In this document: piece after piece, positions 1-12,215 of the stretch
How the letters are laid out: every line of letters begins with the position of its first letter
How positions within the stretch are numbered: the stretch's first letter is position 1
Assembly (NCBI GenBank): GCA_910591455.2
Contig: OU342821.1
Location: forward strand, 16,753,787 to 16,817,786
DNA: 64,000 nucleotides
Source of the DNA: Pholis gunnellus
Taxonomy: Eukaryota; Chordata; Actinopteri; Perciformes; Pholidae
Reading direction: 5' to 3'
Made by a program: the position numbers and the translations under genes
The notes under the pieces: generated by a model
Told to the model about the DNA's origin: nothing
The model's input: only the letters and a program-made list of their open reading frames with translations
Database searches by the model: none

Positions 1-319
1 TAGAGCTTTGCACAGATTCAGTGTATATGTGTTTATGTACATACAGTATCTGTATGGTATGTATGTCAAGTTTTAAGACTATTATTCAATGCAAGAGTGA
101 GAGCTTTTCTGGAAAGCAACCACCATGCATTTATTGAAAGGGTGTTACTGACAAAAATATTTATAGAAAAATGATTCTATAAAAAGACGGAGGAAACCTT
201 TCACTATTGTAAATAATAAAATAGCCAAAACTTGTGCATGAACATGCGGAAAACTATCATATTACAGTATAATAGATCAAATTTTGGTGCCTAAAATAGA
301 AATCATCATGCCAGCTCAC
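1..319 (-). other. map1b intron 4 (partial)
   Basis: Begins with the donor at 319 and runs off the left edge. AT-rich; no coding or repeat signal seen. Confidence 0.8.
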
Positions 320-460
320 CTCTTGGTCGGTAAATATGTCGATGAAGTTGAAGAAAGAGAATGATCCAGACTGAAGAATCAGCTCCCCGCTGTTTTCAGA
401 GCATTGCCCTGAGAGAACCAGAAGCTTGTGTCTGGCAGTGTCTGAGATCATCAAACGAGC
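320..460 (-). CDS. map1b: map1b coding exon 4
   Basis: 141 bases, phase 0 on both sides. The acceptor is tttctag and the donor is gtgagc. Encodes ARLMISDTARHKLLVLSGQC through IFTDQE. A phenylalanine in the SFSFFNFI stretch stands where mammals have glutamine. Confidence 0.92.
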
Positions 461-3400
461 CTAGAAATTAAAAGAGGAACATGTCATGATAGTGCACCAC
501 TGACTTTGGTTGAAAGTAATGGACAAGTGAAAGAAACACTGATTAAAAACAGTAAAGAAATATTTCATTTATTGCAAATGCTTAAGAAAGACAAAAAGTA
601 CTATACAAAAATCTAATTAATAGATACAGAGACAGAAAATAGAAAGCCTTGCTGCTGCAGCAATCAGCTTGAGGATTTAGTGCATTTGAAATACCACCAG
701 TTTCCCGTCACTCAAATCCATTAGCGAATTAGCTGACTTGTTCCTTCTGCTAAGTTCCTTTTCATCCGTCTATCTCTTGCCTCTTCCCCTCTTTTTTCCT
801 TCTCCTACTTCAACAACATCAGCTGTTGGCGGCTGGCCAGGTCAAATCTGCTGTGCTGTGAGATGTTATTAATGCACAGTTTGACTGCAGACATGGCTGG
901 GGGGTGGAGGCAACGCTGAAAAGGAGCAATGACACAAGAGAAAATCTTGTGTCATCTGTGCTCCTGACCCTCCTGTGTCTTTCTTGTTATCAAAATGTAG
1001 CAAAAGCCTTAATGCAATGACAAATTGTAAAGGCTGCACTTGTTATTCTAGCAGTAAAAAAGGCATTAGTCCGGTCCTTTGAGATCCTAATTGCTTTCTC
1101 ATTTCAACGAACAGCAACGAACAGCAGTTCCTATTAAGAGGGTAGATAATCCTTTTCTAGCTGTAATTGCTTTCTAAATGTGCATTTATTTAATGTATTT
1201 GTGAATCATCCCTTCTTGATAGGAGGATGGGAGATAAAATGCAAAGTTACAGAATAAGGAAGAGGTTATAATAATTTAATAATTATAGCTAACTTTACCT
1301 CAGTACTGACTGCGTCATCTGAAGGGTTGATAAGCACCACCGTCTCCAGGACATTACTTTTATGGTGAAGAATCCTCTGCCCTGCAAAACAAAATGGAAA
1401 ATAGTTAGAGAAGAAACATAGCACAAAAAAGGTTTTCAATTTACTATCACATAAGAAGAAAACCAGCAAATATTGACATTTATCAAGAATTTTAGAAGGA
1501 AATCAATTTGGGTATTTTTGGTTGGAAAATTGCTCAAATGATTAATTGATTTTTAATTAATGCATTAATCAACTAATAATCAACTAGTAATCGGCTCTAC
1601 CAAACAATAAAGACAAAACACAATGATTACTTGTTAAGACTCAATCATAATTTGTTTTCTCTGTATAATGGGGACTAAATATGGTTCAGTCTACCACACT
1701 CTGCCATAAGAAGCAATTTCCCCTCAGACAGAGGTGTTACAGAGAAAATGAACAGTCGGGTGTGGCAGGCTCATAATCAATCATCTTAGGTTTTGGATGA
1801 TTGATTATGATGATGACTTTGGTCCATGTGTATTTGGGGGCGTATCCTTTGGTCCAGCTGACATCTTCATCATTATTCATCTTAACACTGCAGGCTTCAC
1901 TCACTCAATCGGTCTTTGTTTCTTCTCCTTGTTATCTCATTTCTTTTTGAATACATGGATCAATGAATTCCCCTACAGCAAACCGACATAAGATTGGTTT
2001 TATTTGGTCAATTTAGATCAACTTCTACTAATACAAATGAAATGAAATGCTGCCGCTAACATGTAACAATATGTTCCCTGTTACGTTCCGAGGTCAGTGA
2101 GGTGTTGCTTGAATATAAGCTTAAAATTGAGAGGATAGAGTGTAGCCTCGTCTCCAGGGACGTGATCCTGCAGCAGCTATCTGGCTCCTGGGGCGATTCT
2201 TCCATTTATATTTCATATAGCAGATCCTCATTATGGCGCATATATCCATTAACCCTGCCGCTGCCTCCCAGAGGGCTGTCACTCCATATGGAAAAACTCT
2301 TTCATTAAATGAATGAAAGATGCTTGAAATAATGAGTATTTCACCACTTACCAACCCTTTAGCAGTTCTGGTTTTGCACTCCATTTGTTTAATGGAGTTA
2401 GTTCCCCGGAGGGAATACTATTCCTAGTGTGCCTTTGATTTTTCATAAAAATTCAGTATCATGGAAGATGTTTAAATGACAAAGACAACATCACCTTTCT
2501 CTTCTTTCTTTGTGAGAGGGGAGGAGGGTCTGTTGCTATTCTTTTCTGGAAGTTTTGCATTCAAATGTATTGGTGTGTCTCTTTTCAAATGAATAACAAT
2601 GTCATTGTTTAATCAAATTTAATTAATATCAGTAAAGTAGTATAAGATAGAAATATCAATATCGAAAAGCAATTTAGCCCGTTAGTCATGTTTTCCGATA
2701 CAAAATGCTTTTGAGATAAATGACGGTTATGATAGTATACTTTTACTTGTTTCCAAAGCAAACTGTCTGTTGAATGGATTGCTATAACAGTTAGAACACA
2801 CGTTCATGGTTCCCAGAGGATGACTCCAAATGACTTTGGCAATCCCCTGACTTTTCCCCCTGTGAAAAATGAAAATAAATACGGCAAGATGTTATTAAGG
2901 TGAAAAATGTTTTGTTGCACAGATGGAGGCTACAGTTGTAATAGTTTGATTTTAGATCTGATATTTGCTATTTCAGTTTAGTCCATTTGTATTCTATTTG
3001 CAGTTTGAAGCAGAGATTTGCGTCAGTCTAATACCACCACGATCCCATTCCCAGTTGACTCTGGGTGAAACCAGCTTCGTTCAGCTTTGTTCTGAAGAGA
3101 CAGCAGTCTTAAACTGATGACCGAAGAACAAGTGACTTAGGAAACAGTTTTCCGCGGTGTGTGAAATGAGAGAACAATCAATCATGGACGTCTATCGCTC
3201 ATCCTGTCATGCTACTATACACAAGCCATTGCCAATGCAATAGAAAAGCATTTTTCTTTGTTTCTCACACTGTGGGTTACGCCCAGCTCACTGGCATTTT
3301 ATGTTATGAAACAGAAAATACATTAGTCTGTTTAGAGCACAAGGGAGCCACCAGCACCGCCACCGCCGAGCTGCCAAATTGCCGAGTGTCTAGGCCAACT

Positions 3401-6400
3401 CGTCAAAAAATGACACATTGTGCACTGGGGCTTGCTTGACCCTGACAATTACCTTGATCGATACAAAAATCCTCAATGCCCAGTGCGTCTCTGTCTCAGC
3501 GGGAAGCGAGGTAATGTGACATGCATCACTGAGCGTTCTCCTTCTGGCTGAATAGAAAGTGCAAGACTGGTATAGCCTGCCTGCCACAGACTGAGCCAGA
3601 CAGGGGAACATCAATGTGGATGGCACCGCACCAAAAATAGATCAGTGGAAAGACTAAATTCTCCTTCATTTTGCATCAAAGAAAGACCTCACACATAAGG
3701 ATTGTAAATGTATCTCCTCAGATGGCTGCAATGTATGTGTCAGAACCTTTCTCCTTCCTGTCATTTCCTTTTTCACCGCAACAGAATAATTGACTTTCAG
3801 CAGCGAAGACGGGGGGCCCCCCTGTGCACAGTTTTCAATGTCACTTGTTCCCGTGCCCCCACACAACTAGACTATAAAGTGGACTGGTATATGTAATATG
3901 TCTGGGCATGGAGCTAATGGCATTGGCACTGCTGTTGAATTGACTCACAGAGCAGTCAATCACTTGTGCCATAGTATTGATGCCTCTAAATAACATTCTG
4001 TTTCAAGCTCATTTACAGCCGCTATCTGTAGGAATTAGCTTGTCAAGAAAAAAATATAATTATAATTACTACATGTCTTCCCACCACCTATTTTCCAGTT
4101 TTCTCAATTCTTCCAGCTATGAATCTGCGGCTTGATAGGTGAATGACGGATCAATCTATCTGCTGATTTACTTCTAGGGCCTGTTAGGCTCAACGGTTTA
4201 ATAAACATCGAGAGAACACAGGATCGTATTTGTGAAAAATATCAGGAGGATCTTAGTCTCCAACAAATTCATTCATGAAAGTCAACACAATTCTTAATTA
4301 CTGTTACTGATCATAATAGTGGGATAAGTGGATTTGCGGTTTAGAGAGAGAGCTTTTTTAAGCTTCCTTGCTGTTTTCATTGCAGGCAGGGAGCGTGGAA
4401 ATCTATGCGTAACCAGAACATATATCCATCAGGGTGGCACTGAAGGTTTCCTGTCTGGCCCCCTTTTTCCTGCCTTCCCCTCCTCTTCACTGTGGGGTTC
4501 AGGCTTCCTGTGCACTAATGCAGTGTGATGGATGGCATATAATCTGTCAAGCAGACAGATAATTGCATTCGTCCCTCTCCGCCCAATACCACCTGCTGGT
4601 TTGTGTTTTCCTGTAAGCACTGTGCCCGAAGTGATACATGCACTACACTATAAACATAAAAAAAACGTTTTCTCTTTTCTATAACGAATATTACTAAATT
4701 ATACCATCATAAAGTTAGCTGCTCAGCTTCATAATCAACCATCTTTATCCTGAAAAATGCACCTAATGTTTGATTGAGCTCGACATTTTGAAATGTAAGC
4801 TTGTTTGCTTTCCTGGCGAGAGTTGGATGAGAAGATCGATACCACACTCTTATATCTTTCCAGTAAATATACGGCTGCAGCCAGCAGCCGGTAAGCTTAG
4901 CTTTGCATAACGACTGGAAACAGGGAGAAACAGCTAGCCTGGCTCCGCCCAAAAGGTAACAAGATCTGCCTGTACCTATCCACCAGCAGCAGTAACTACT
5001 TCTTAATATAAAAAACTTTGGGAAGTTACTGCTCCTGAACAGAAAATACTGTGGCACATGTTTCATTGTTTTTGTACAGACTAAACAAACAAGGTTTAAT
5101 GTGTTGATTGGTGCAATTTGGAGATGCTGACAGGCGGATTTTGTTACCTTTGGTCTTTATGCTATGCTAAGCTAAGCAGCTAACGGATATGAGAGTGGTA
5201 CATTGAGCTTCTCATCAAACGCTCAGAGAATAAAGCAAATAATGTCCTTAGCCAAATGTCGAAGTATTGCTTTCAAGCTGTTTATTTTGTGTTTCACACA
5301 GTGACACGGCAGTAATTGACAAGTTTAAATTCAAAGTATTCTTCTATGAATGAAAAAACCACAACATAACTATCTCCTCAATGAACTTGAAATCCCTGTG
5401 AATGTTTCTAGGAAACCCCTCATAAAGCAGTTCATGTATTGAAAGTTCAAAAGACAATGGAAATCCTCACCTTGAGAAATAGACTTGGCAAAAAGCCTGA
5501 GTCGTAGAATACAAGAGAACAATTTTATTCCAGTTTTTCTGTTTACGCAGCGTTACATCTAGCCTTGGCTTTATTAATTCACAAATCAGAACAGCATTTC
5601 TGGCTCTGAGTCACTTCTATCTTCCTACCTCACCCCCTCGTCCTTTTCTCCCTTGTTTGCTTCTCTCTCATCTTCTTTCTCTTCACGGTCATGCCCCTCC
5701 CTTCTTTATGTTCATGGACAGACACTTACCACTGGGGATTCACCACTAATTACTCCCGAATCAACAAATCTAGAACTGCGTTGCAAGGCAACGGCACACA
5801 TGAAGCAGGAAGGGTGGAGGATGGGAGGATGGTAAAAAAAAAGGTTGGATGAAAGTGATTGGGAGTCTTTTTTGAAAACTGTATACATCTCCATGTTTCA
5901 CCTCCCTCTCAAGTTATTGTATTTCACCTCTGTAAGCCCAATTCTGAGATTTGATATTACTGCATTAAAATAGATCACCTGATTCAGTCTGCAGCAGCAG
6001 TTGTTGGCTGGATCAATCTATTGTGAAGAATGAAGCCCTTACTGGTTATGTCCAATATGGAGCAAAGCCAAGCAGAGGCTTGAACTGCTGCTGACCGTCA
6101 AGGCCATACTGCACAGACCACGTCCTGCCACACTGGATCCCTTCCATCTTTATAGAACCTCTCCCTCACCTTGCAAATAATATCAGCACCATGCAACGAA
6201 ATGCTGAGAGGACATATCCAGGGACAGGTAATAAAACCCCTCGGCTTAGTGTAGTGCATGGAAGTTAAAGCTGACTGTGTACGCTGCTGAAAAGTGCAGC
6301 GATAGTATGTAACAAAGTGTATGTACTAAAATACTTATGTAGAGTTCTGAGGTAATTGTACCTCACTTGATTTCATTTTCTGGTACTTAAAACCATATCA

Positions 6401-9195
6401 ACCAATTACAAAAAAAATGCTGCTCATGTATAATGCACCAGTGATAATAACCCGACAGTGTATATAACATATTCTACATACAGTGTATGTTTGGCTATAA
6501 GCAAGTACGCTAGATTAAAAAAAATGATGGAAACAAAAAAACAAAAACAGCCCAGTGTTGTTGACTCTTTTCAAATGAAAGTCGCTAAATCGGCAACATT
6601 GACAGCCCTTCCCTTCATTGGGGAATTAAATGATTGGACGGGCTTTTTCCAGTCTTGCTACAGACACAGAAACTGGATGTTTTTTCTTTGTTTTGGTCAG
6701 AACATTTGATTTATTGATTGCTGTTGGGGTGTAAAAAGATTTTTAACAAATATAACAAAACATGTTTTTGAAGAAGATGACCAACCCTGGCTTTAAAGCA
6801 TAATCAGACTGCTAATGTGAAATTTTAAGTCAAAGGGTCTTTAATTTCCAGTGTACCTCTGACATCTGCAGAGAAACGAGCTGAGTGTCTGGAGACAAAC
6901 AGCTTGAGCTCCTGGTCCAGGTTGCAGTCGATGAGGTTGGTGTCCCATGAGCGGATCCCTGCAAGACAAACAGAAAAAAAGAATGAAAATAAAAATCAAC
7001 AAGAAAATAAAAAAGAGCAAGGAGAAGAAAAGACGCCAGCGAAGAAAAACGTATGTGAATCAATGCTCACAGCAGACAACACACTGAGAAACTTGGCAAC
7101 AGGTCTAATAAATGTGCTAAGTCTCACCCACACCCACACATCTATTTCACTGATCCTGTGCCTCCAGCTTATTGGAAAGATCTAAGAGGGAACATATATA
7201 GACTTGTTACTGGTTTGGCATGAGAAACAAAAATCTATAATAGGAAATATCCATGGCCCTGTCTGTGTTGCGCCATTGGCCAGATGCACTGGTAATCTCC
7301 ACTGAGCTGAGTCATGGTGGTATCATCCTCTCTTCATAATCATGTAGAGAGGCCTAATGAAGGCCTCTGTGTAGTTACGTGATGACTTGCACTGGGAATG
7401 AAGACAAAGGGACTTTTTGGGGTGTTTATCTCTGTGCTTAACACTAAAAGGTGAACAACAGGGTTTATTTAACTCATAATATTATTTGTTGAAAGGGTAT
7501 TACAAGACTAGGCCTAAACTGGAGATGAAGGGTGTGGCAATAACATGAGGACATGAATCGATTAGCATGAGCAACAGGGATGAAGATGATAAAATGTTTA
7601 CAAGAATAAGGTCACATGTTACTACAAAACAAATGAGAAGAATGTAGCCTGTAAATAAAATAAAATACATTTTCAAGAATAAAAGAACGGCCCTAAAAGT
7701 GCTACAACAAAAAAACTACAACTCCACAAACTCGATCATCAGAGTCACAAGATTGTGTGAGACAACCAAACGCTCCAGAACAGCTAGTGAAGGACCTTGT
7801 GGGTTGATTTTTACAAGGGCAATAGCTAACTTTTGGTCACAAGATCTGACACAGCAAGGGCCAACAAAGGAATCTATTGAATTACATAATAGGAAATTAA
7901 ACGGTGAATCTGACCGGTTAAACTCTAGTTGCCCTAAAATCAGGTGAGACCCAGAAGGAAACACTTCCTCTTTCTTCTCTCCTCCTACAGTAACTGCGCC
8001 ATATTCTCCTCTTCCCTTTCCTCTCTCACACAAACAGTGCTCTCAGTCCAGAAAGGCAGACAACTACAGCAGCTGCGGCTTTTCTAAAACGCCCTGCTCA
8101 CTTTGAAAATCGTTCCTTGTGGCTTTCCGTAGGGACTGCAGTGCGGACCGAGCCACGCCCACCATCCGGTGAGGGATGAGAGAGCTGGATGATGATGGAG
8201 ACGTTCCCACGGGATGTAAGGGGGGATAAATCTAATTCTACCCTGCTGTTTCAGTCAAGCAGTCATTTCAGCCTCAAAACACAGAGCGTGTTTATTCACT
8301 TTTGAAAGCGAAGCTCTCCGCCACAACAACAACAAGCAGAGAGAAAGCTGCTGCTATAAACCCTGCTCTCTCCTCCTGACTGCAAACTGATGCCTGGGAC
8401 CCTCAGCACTCCTGAAACAAAAGCCCTCTGCACCTGAATAAAGCTCTGCTAAGGTGCTGCGGGAGAAGAAGAACAAAACCCCCCCCCGCAGATGCACATG
8501 GAGCCAAAGAAATGCGATACGCTGCATTATTGACGCATAGTCCAGATTTAATGCTGAATCACTGCTGGCAGCTTTATTAGAGGAGCGGGCCCACGTGTGT
8601 GGATGACAACAATTGGGCCTACTGACATTAATGTGATAATCATACTGAACTAACACAGTGGGTGGGTGGCAAGGAAGGTATCTGTGGGTTGAAAGATGTG
8701 AGGGGATAACTGTCTTCAGTTTATGGTGATGTTAATGGGAGGGGCTGTTATCCCCGGTTACAAACAACATCCCCTCCAGCTCAAATAATGACCCGATAAA
8801 TAAGGTTTTATATATAGTTAATGACCCATCAATATGCTTAATTCGCTCAGGCGTAATGGATCGCGCGTAATTAAGTTCCGGTTAGAAACAGGTGCATCTG
8901 CAGCTTACATGACTTCTAGAGCCATAAGAAGAACTTCTGCGCAAACATATCTGCTCAAGTTGTTATGAAGATGTAAAGTGGTGGCCTGCACCCATCAAAG
9001 CCCCATCTTACCTTTCTCTATGTCCGCAATGGCACACTTTAGGTGATCCTCCGTTATGATCTCACCGATAACCACCAGCAGATAGAATTTGCTGTCGTTG
9101 AAGTGCTGCGAGGGGCTGGAGGATGTCGGAGACGTCCCCGCATTGCTTTGAACGCCTAAAGTCTCCATTTCTGCGGATTGCACCAGGGTGGCCAT
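320..9195 (-). CDS. map1b: Microtubule-associated protein 1B, N-terminal 170 codons (partial)
   Basis: MAP1B is a large neuronal microtubule- and actin-binding protein, cleaved into a heavy chain and light chain LC1, that acts in axon growth. Four coding exons are seen on the minus strand: 9195-9012, 6958-6857, 1381-1299 and 460-320. They join in frame to 170 codons. Diagnostic stretches are DSKFYLLVVIGEI (residues 35-47), GIRSWDTNLIDCNLDQELKL, FVSRHSARFS, LETVVLINPSDDAVSTE and LILQSGSFSF, all typical of the vertebrate MAP1B amino terminus. The start at 9195 is in a purine-rich context followed by G. After DQE at 320 the family continues with a segment encoded beyond the left edge, so the large exon with the KKEE repeats and the light chain is not in the window. 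MAP1A shares part of this region but usually starts differently; MAP1B is much the better fit. Confidence 0.93.
461..1298 (-). other. map1b intron 3
   Basis: 838 bases with no recognisable exon, RNA gene or repeat apart from short polypyrimidine tracts. Confidence 0.8.
1299..1381 (-). CDS. map1b: map1b coding exon 3
   Basis: 83 bases that complete the split glycine codon and end in phase 0 after AVSTE. The acceptor is ttttgcag and the donor is gtaaag. Encodes GQRILHHKSNVLETVVLINP and the following DDAVSTE. Confidence 0.92.
1540..1605. repeat. Old dispersed repeat fragment (TTAAT/ATCAACT-rich)
   Basis: Short alternating ATTAATTGATT / AATCAACTAAT motifs resemble a decayed copy of a common teleost short interspersed repeat. 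The family name is not established here. Confidence 0.4.
1771..1810. repeat. Perfect 15-bp inverted repeat, 10-nt loop
   Basis: tcataatcaatcatc at 1771-1785 is followed after ten bases by its exact reverse complement at 1796-1810, inside map1b intron 2. Confidence 0.85.
2783..2875. repeat. Fragment of a dispersed teleost repeat
   Basis: Contains ggttcccagaggatgactcc and gactttggcaatcccctgac, which resemble the central part of a repeat family also represented at 14085-14600 and about 23070-23135. Confidence 0.5.
4795..5277 (+). mobile_element. Decayed MITE-like element, same family as 16441-16882
   Basis: Shares gagttagatgagaagat-like, ggctgcagcc-like and ctggaaac-like blocks in the same order with the copy at 16441-16882. 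It ends in aaatgtcgaagtattgcttt, the diverged terminal repeat. No transposase is present; a non-autonomous element is inferred. Confidence 0.55.
6857..6958 (-). CDS. map1b: map1b coding exon 2
   Basis: The acceptor is cttgcag and the donor is gtacac. It is 102 bases, phase 1 at both ends, and encodes the segment from GIRSWDTNL to FSADVR, almost identical to mammalian MAP1B. Confidence 0.93.
6959..9011 (-). other. map1b intron 1
   Basis: 2 kb with no convincing coding sequence. The first intron of a neuronal gene often carries regulatory elements, but none can be identified by eye here. Confidence 0.75.
9012..9195 (-). CDS. map1b: map1b coding exon 1
   Basis: Encodes residues 1-61 plus one base of the next glycine codon. 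The donor is AAAG followed by gtaaga. A Ser/Thr/Pro-rich stretch (residues 20-30) precedes the conserved DSKFYLLVV core. The extreme N-terminus differs from mammals, as is usual for this family. Confidence 0.93.
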
Positions 9196-9324
9196 CCTTT
9201 CGTCTGTCTCTTCCGTACACACACGCGCGCAGGATCCCAACAGCAGCCTCCTCCCTTTATTCGCTACAGAGCACCGGCGTGGTCTCCAGACATACAAGTG
9301 GAGCCTTGATAGGAGTGGCCCTAG

Positions 9325-9333
9325 CTTTTTATA
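9325..9333 (-). promoter_or_regulatory. Candidate TATA box of map1b
   Basis: TATAAAAAG reads on the minus strand about 130 bases upstream of the map1b start codon. It predicts transcription start near 9300 and a leader of about 100 bases. Mammalian MAP1B promoters are described as containing TATA-type elements, which agrees. Position and match are seen; function is inferred. Confidence 0.5.
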
Positions 9334-10835
9334 CCAGCAGACATTGTGTCATATTCGGTTACCGGGGAGAGAGGAGGGCGCCGGCTTTCCTTTTTTTTTT
9401 TCGCACACTCACTCCACAGCTGATGTCATCCGCAACGAATCAAACGCCTCCGGAAGTCACTGATTTGATGCTTTGTGTTGAAAGTCTTCATCACTGCTAG
9501 CATCCTACGTGTTACTCTTCACAGATACACGTTTGATGTGTTATGGGTTACTTTTTAACAATTGCCCATTCAAAATAATACAAAATAAAATAAAAATGTT
9601 TAAAAAACACTCTAACCCAGAGCTCTCTTTTGAAAGACTTCATTTAAAGATTCTTCAAAGGTTTATGGATTATATACATCAAGGCCGCAACAGGGTTGTG
9701 AGATTGCTGACACTAGAATACCATTTAATACAATTATTTTTCTACATACACAAATTGTAATATGTCTCTGATAAGTCCCCTCATTTCATGGCAGTGCACG
9801 ACTAAATGTCTTGAGTTCCCCTTTCAGTGCTCTAATTTCATTGCTGTTTGTTCGGTATTAAAGATGATTTAAGCTCAGTTTTCTGACATACTTTACAAAG
9901 GAGTTGCTCCTGTAAATATGACCCCAGAGGTTTATTATCTGTGTGCAACTGAACGCTCTGGCGTGACGATTGCTTTGTTTTATTGGACCCAAACGTTCAG
10001 AGGATAAGAGGTTTAGTCTAATTATTGGTGATACTCTACTTTTGTGCCACAGTTTTGAACATGCAGTGAATTTGTGTAACTAAAATAAAGTAATAACGTA
10101 ATAATTAAAATGTTGCAGCAACGACTAAAGAGTTCACACCATCCCCTTAAACCCCTAGGCCTATAGATAAACCAAAAAATAAAACAAATTTGATTTAAGT
10201 TTAAGAATAATTCAGAAATAGCATCAAATCACAATATTAGAAACTGACTGCGGCATTATCCAAACATGATATTTCTGTCTTTGTCTTTTCACTTAACCCC
10301 ATAAGCATGAAGTGTTTCTACCTGCAGCATCCTTTATATGTAGAGATAAGTGGCTTGATGTCTGATCACAGCATGCATCTGTGATCTCAGGTCGGTCCCT
10401 CGCAGTCGAACAGGGAGTTTCACGAGATTCACTTGAAAAACAACAAGTCTTTGATTGTGGAAAGCTTCCATCTCACAAAAACAAGTTCATATGAAAGAAA
10501 TATCAAATCAGAGGGGGGTGAAAGAGGAACAACTACAAATGAACAGCAACTGAAAAGAACAGAGATCAAAGAATTCCGGTCCGTCATATTTTTATCAGAA
10601 AGGAAAAAGCGTGTGTGTATGTATGTGTGTAGACGTTAAATACAGTTGGCAGTGAATAAAAAAGCAATTTTTATCTTATGATGTAAACATAAAAGATGTT
10701 TCCCAGGAGAATCATCGAAAGTAGCAGCTAAAATTAGGCCCTATGTGAAAGCAGACAGACTTCAGAACTGTAGCCGACTGTTGCAAGAACGAAGGTCACA
10801 AATTTGAGAGAGACATGCAGATACAAAAGGATGCG

Positions 10836-10856
10836 CACACACACACACACACACAC
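10836..10856. repeat. (CA)n microsatellite
   Basis: About ten CA units. Confidence 0.95.
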
Positions 10857-11924
10857 GCTTACGCAAACCCTGACTTTTCCCCCTGGCAAGCCTCATTGAT
10901 GTGATTCGGTCTCGTGGATGGGGTCACTGCAGGTGTGTTATTGACTTTAGTAAGGCTATCAGGAACAGTGGTCCACGAAGCAGTGTGTGAATATTTCAGG
11001 GCCTTTGTGGCCTGGCGGGCTGGGCTTGGTCATATTCTCCTCAGGCCGTGGGAGGGCAAATCAAACATTCATCACACAGCTGGGAAAGAAGGAAGGCATT
11101 AAAAATACAACAGGCTGCCACCAAAAGTCTCCTAAGGATGGGATGAACATGTGTTTTCAGGAGGTGGGCTGGTGGATAAGACCGCTATAGGATTTTGTTT
11201 GTGCACATGCATTTGTGTCTACTACGTCCATGTGTATAGAGGCTGTTCAAAAAATCAAAATGAAAGGATTTTAATAATTCAATAACCTTAAACCCTTGTG
11301 GGTCTGACAAAACATCAAATCCTGCGAAGCCTCGGGTCACTTGTAAAAACAACAGACACGGCATAATGTACAGGGTGAGTCTGGAAAACAAAGAGATTTA
11401 TTCTGTAAGGAGAGAAGACATACAATAAAGAGAAAGAAATGTTAAGACAGCAGTATTTGTTAGGACACCATGATGTGAATGTTTGGTGATTTGAAATGGG
11501 TTAAATTACAGTTGGTTGATTTAAACTTGATAATCATGTAAACCCTGCTGTATGTGTCTTTTAACATTATTAATTATGTGTCTGTTACTGTTGTCCTTTT
11601 CATATCAAATCATTTTGCAGCTTTTTTTTAACAACGCACCTGGACTGTCTGAGCTCTCTTTGTTTTCTTTATGTTGCTTTGAAAATTCACATATCAAAGT
11701 GCTGCTCGCCGCCCCTCTTTCAGCTGGCGAAAAGGTCCCCAAATTCAACCTAATGTGACACACTTTGATGGCCATGTTTATAGGTCTGATTAAGTTACTA
11801 ACACTGTTAGTAAGGTATTCATCATCAGAGATATTCCTTTTGTTTCCTTTGTCTACTGCTCAGTGTCGCTGTGGTTTCAAAACCCCCCTGACCAAAGTGA
11901 CCAAAGTGACCGCTTTCTGTCCAC

Positions 11925-12215
11925 TTTGCTTAGTGTTGATACTTTTGACCACTCAATTTTGATTGGAAATTTGGAAAAGTCCCACCTTTATGTTGGAAAT
12001 GTCACTGTCCACACCTGTCTCCTTCATCTATGGTGTCCCCCAAGGCTCAATTTAAGGCCCTATTATATTTTCAATAAGTCGTACACGCTAGAGTTGTTCA
12101 GTACGTGTACCAGCACATTTTTACCAATAGAGTCTGCTCACAGGGTTCTAGTTGACTCCAACCTTATGTTTGACAGCAAATTATTCAGGGTAGTACATGT
12201 TAGGCTAGCCTTTTG
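11925..12215 (+). pseudogene. Relic of a non-LTR retrotransposon reverse transcriptase
   Basis: The plus-strand frame reads SVDTFDHSIL, close to the LINE reverse-transcriptase block DTVDHSIL. About 75 bases further on, tatggtgtcccccaaggctc gives YGVPQGS, then an in-frame stop, then GPIIF, which matches the GVPQGSxLGPLLF block. Downstream, VDSNLMFDSKL resembles the NLGVxFDSxLxF segment that follows the polymerase domain in Jockey/L2/Rex-type elements. The catalytic block and the spacing between these motifs are missing, so this is a deleted, dead fragment. Confidence 0.65.

Larger units (their letters stand above)
1382..6856 (-). other. map1b intron 2
   Basis: 5.5 kb. It holds several old dispersed repeats (about 1540-1605, 2783-2875, 4795-5277) and a perfect 15-base inverted repeat at 1771-1810. 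The remaining open frames are short, unsupported and unlike known proteins. Confidence 0.75.

Noticed and set aside
9123..9500. Plus-strand frames over map1b exon 1 and promoter
   Set aside because: Antisense shadows of GC-rich coding and promoter sequence.
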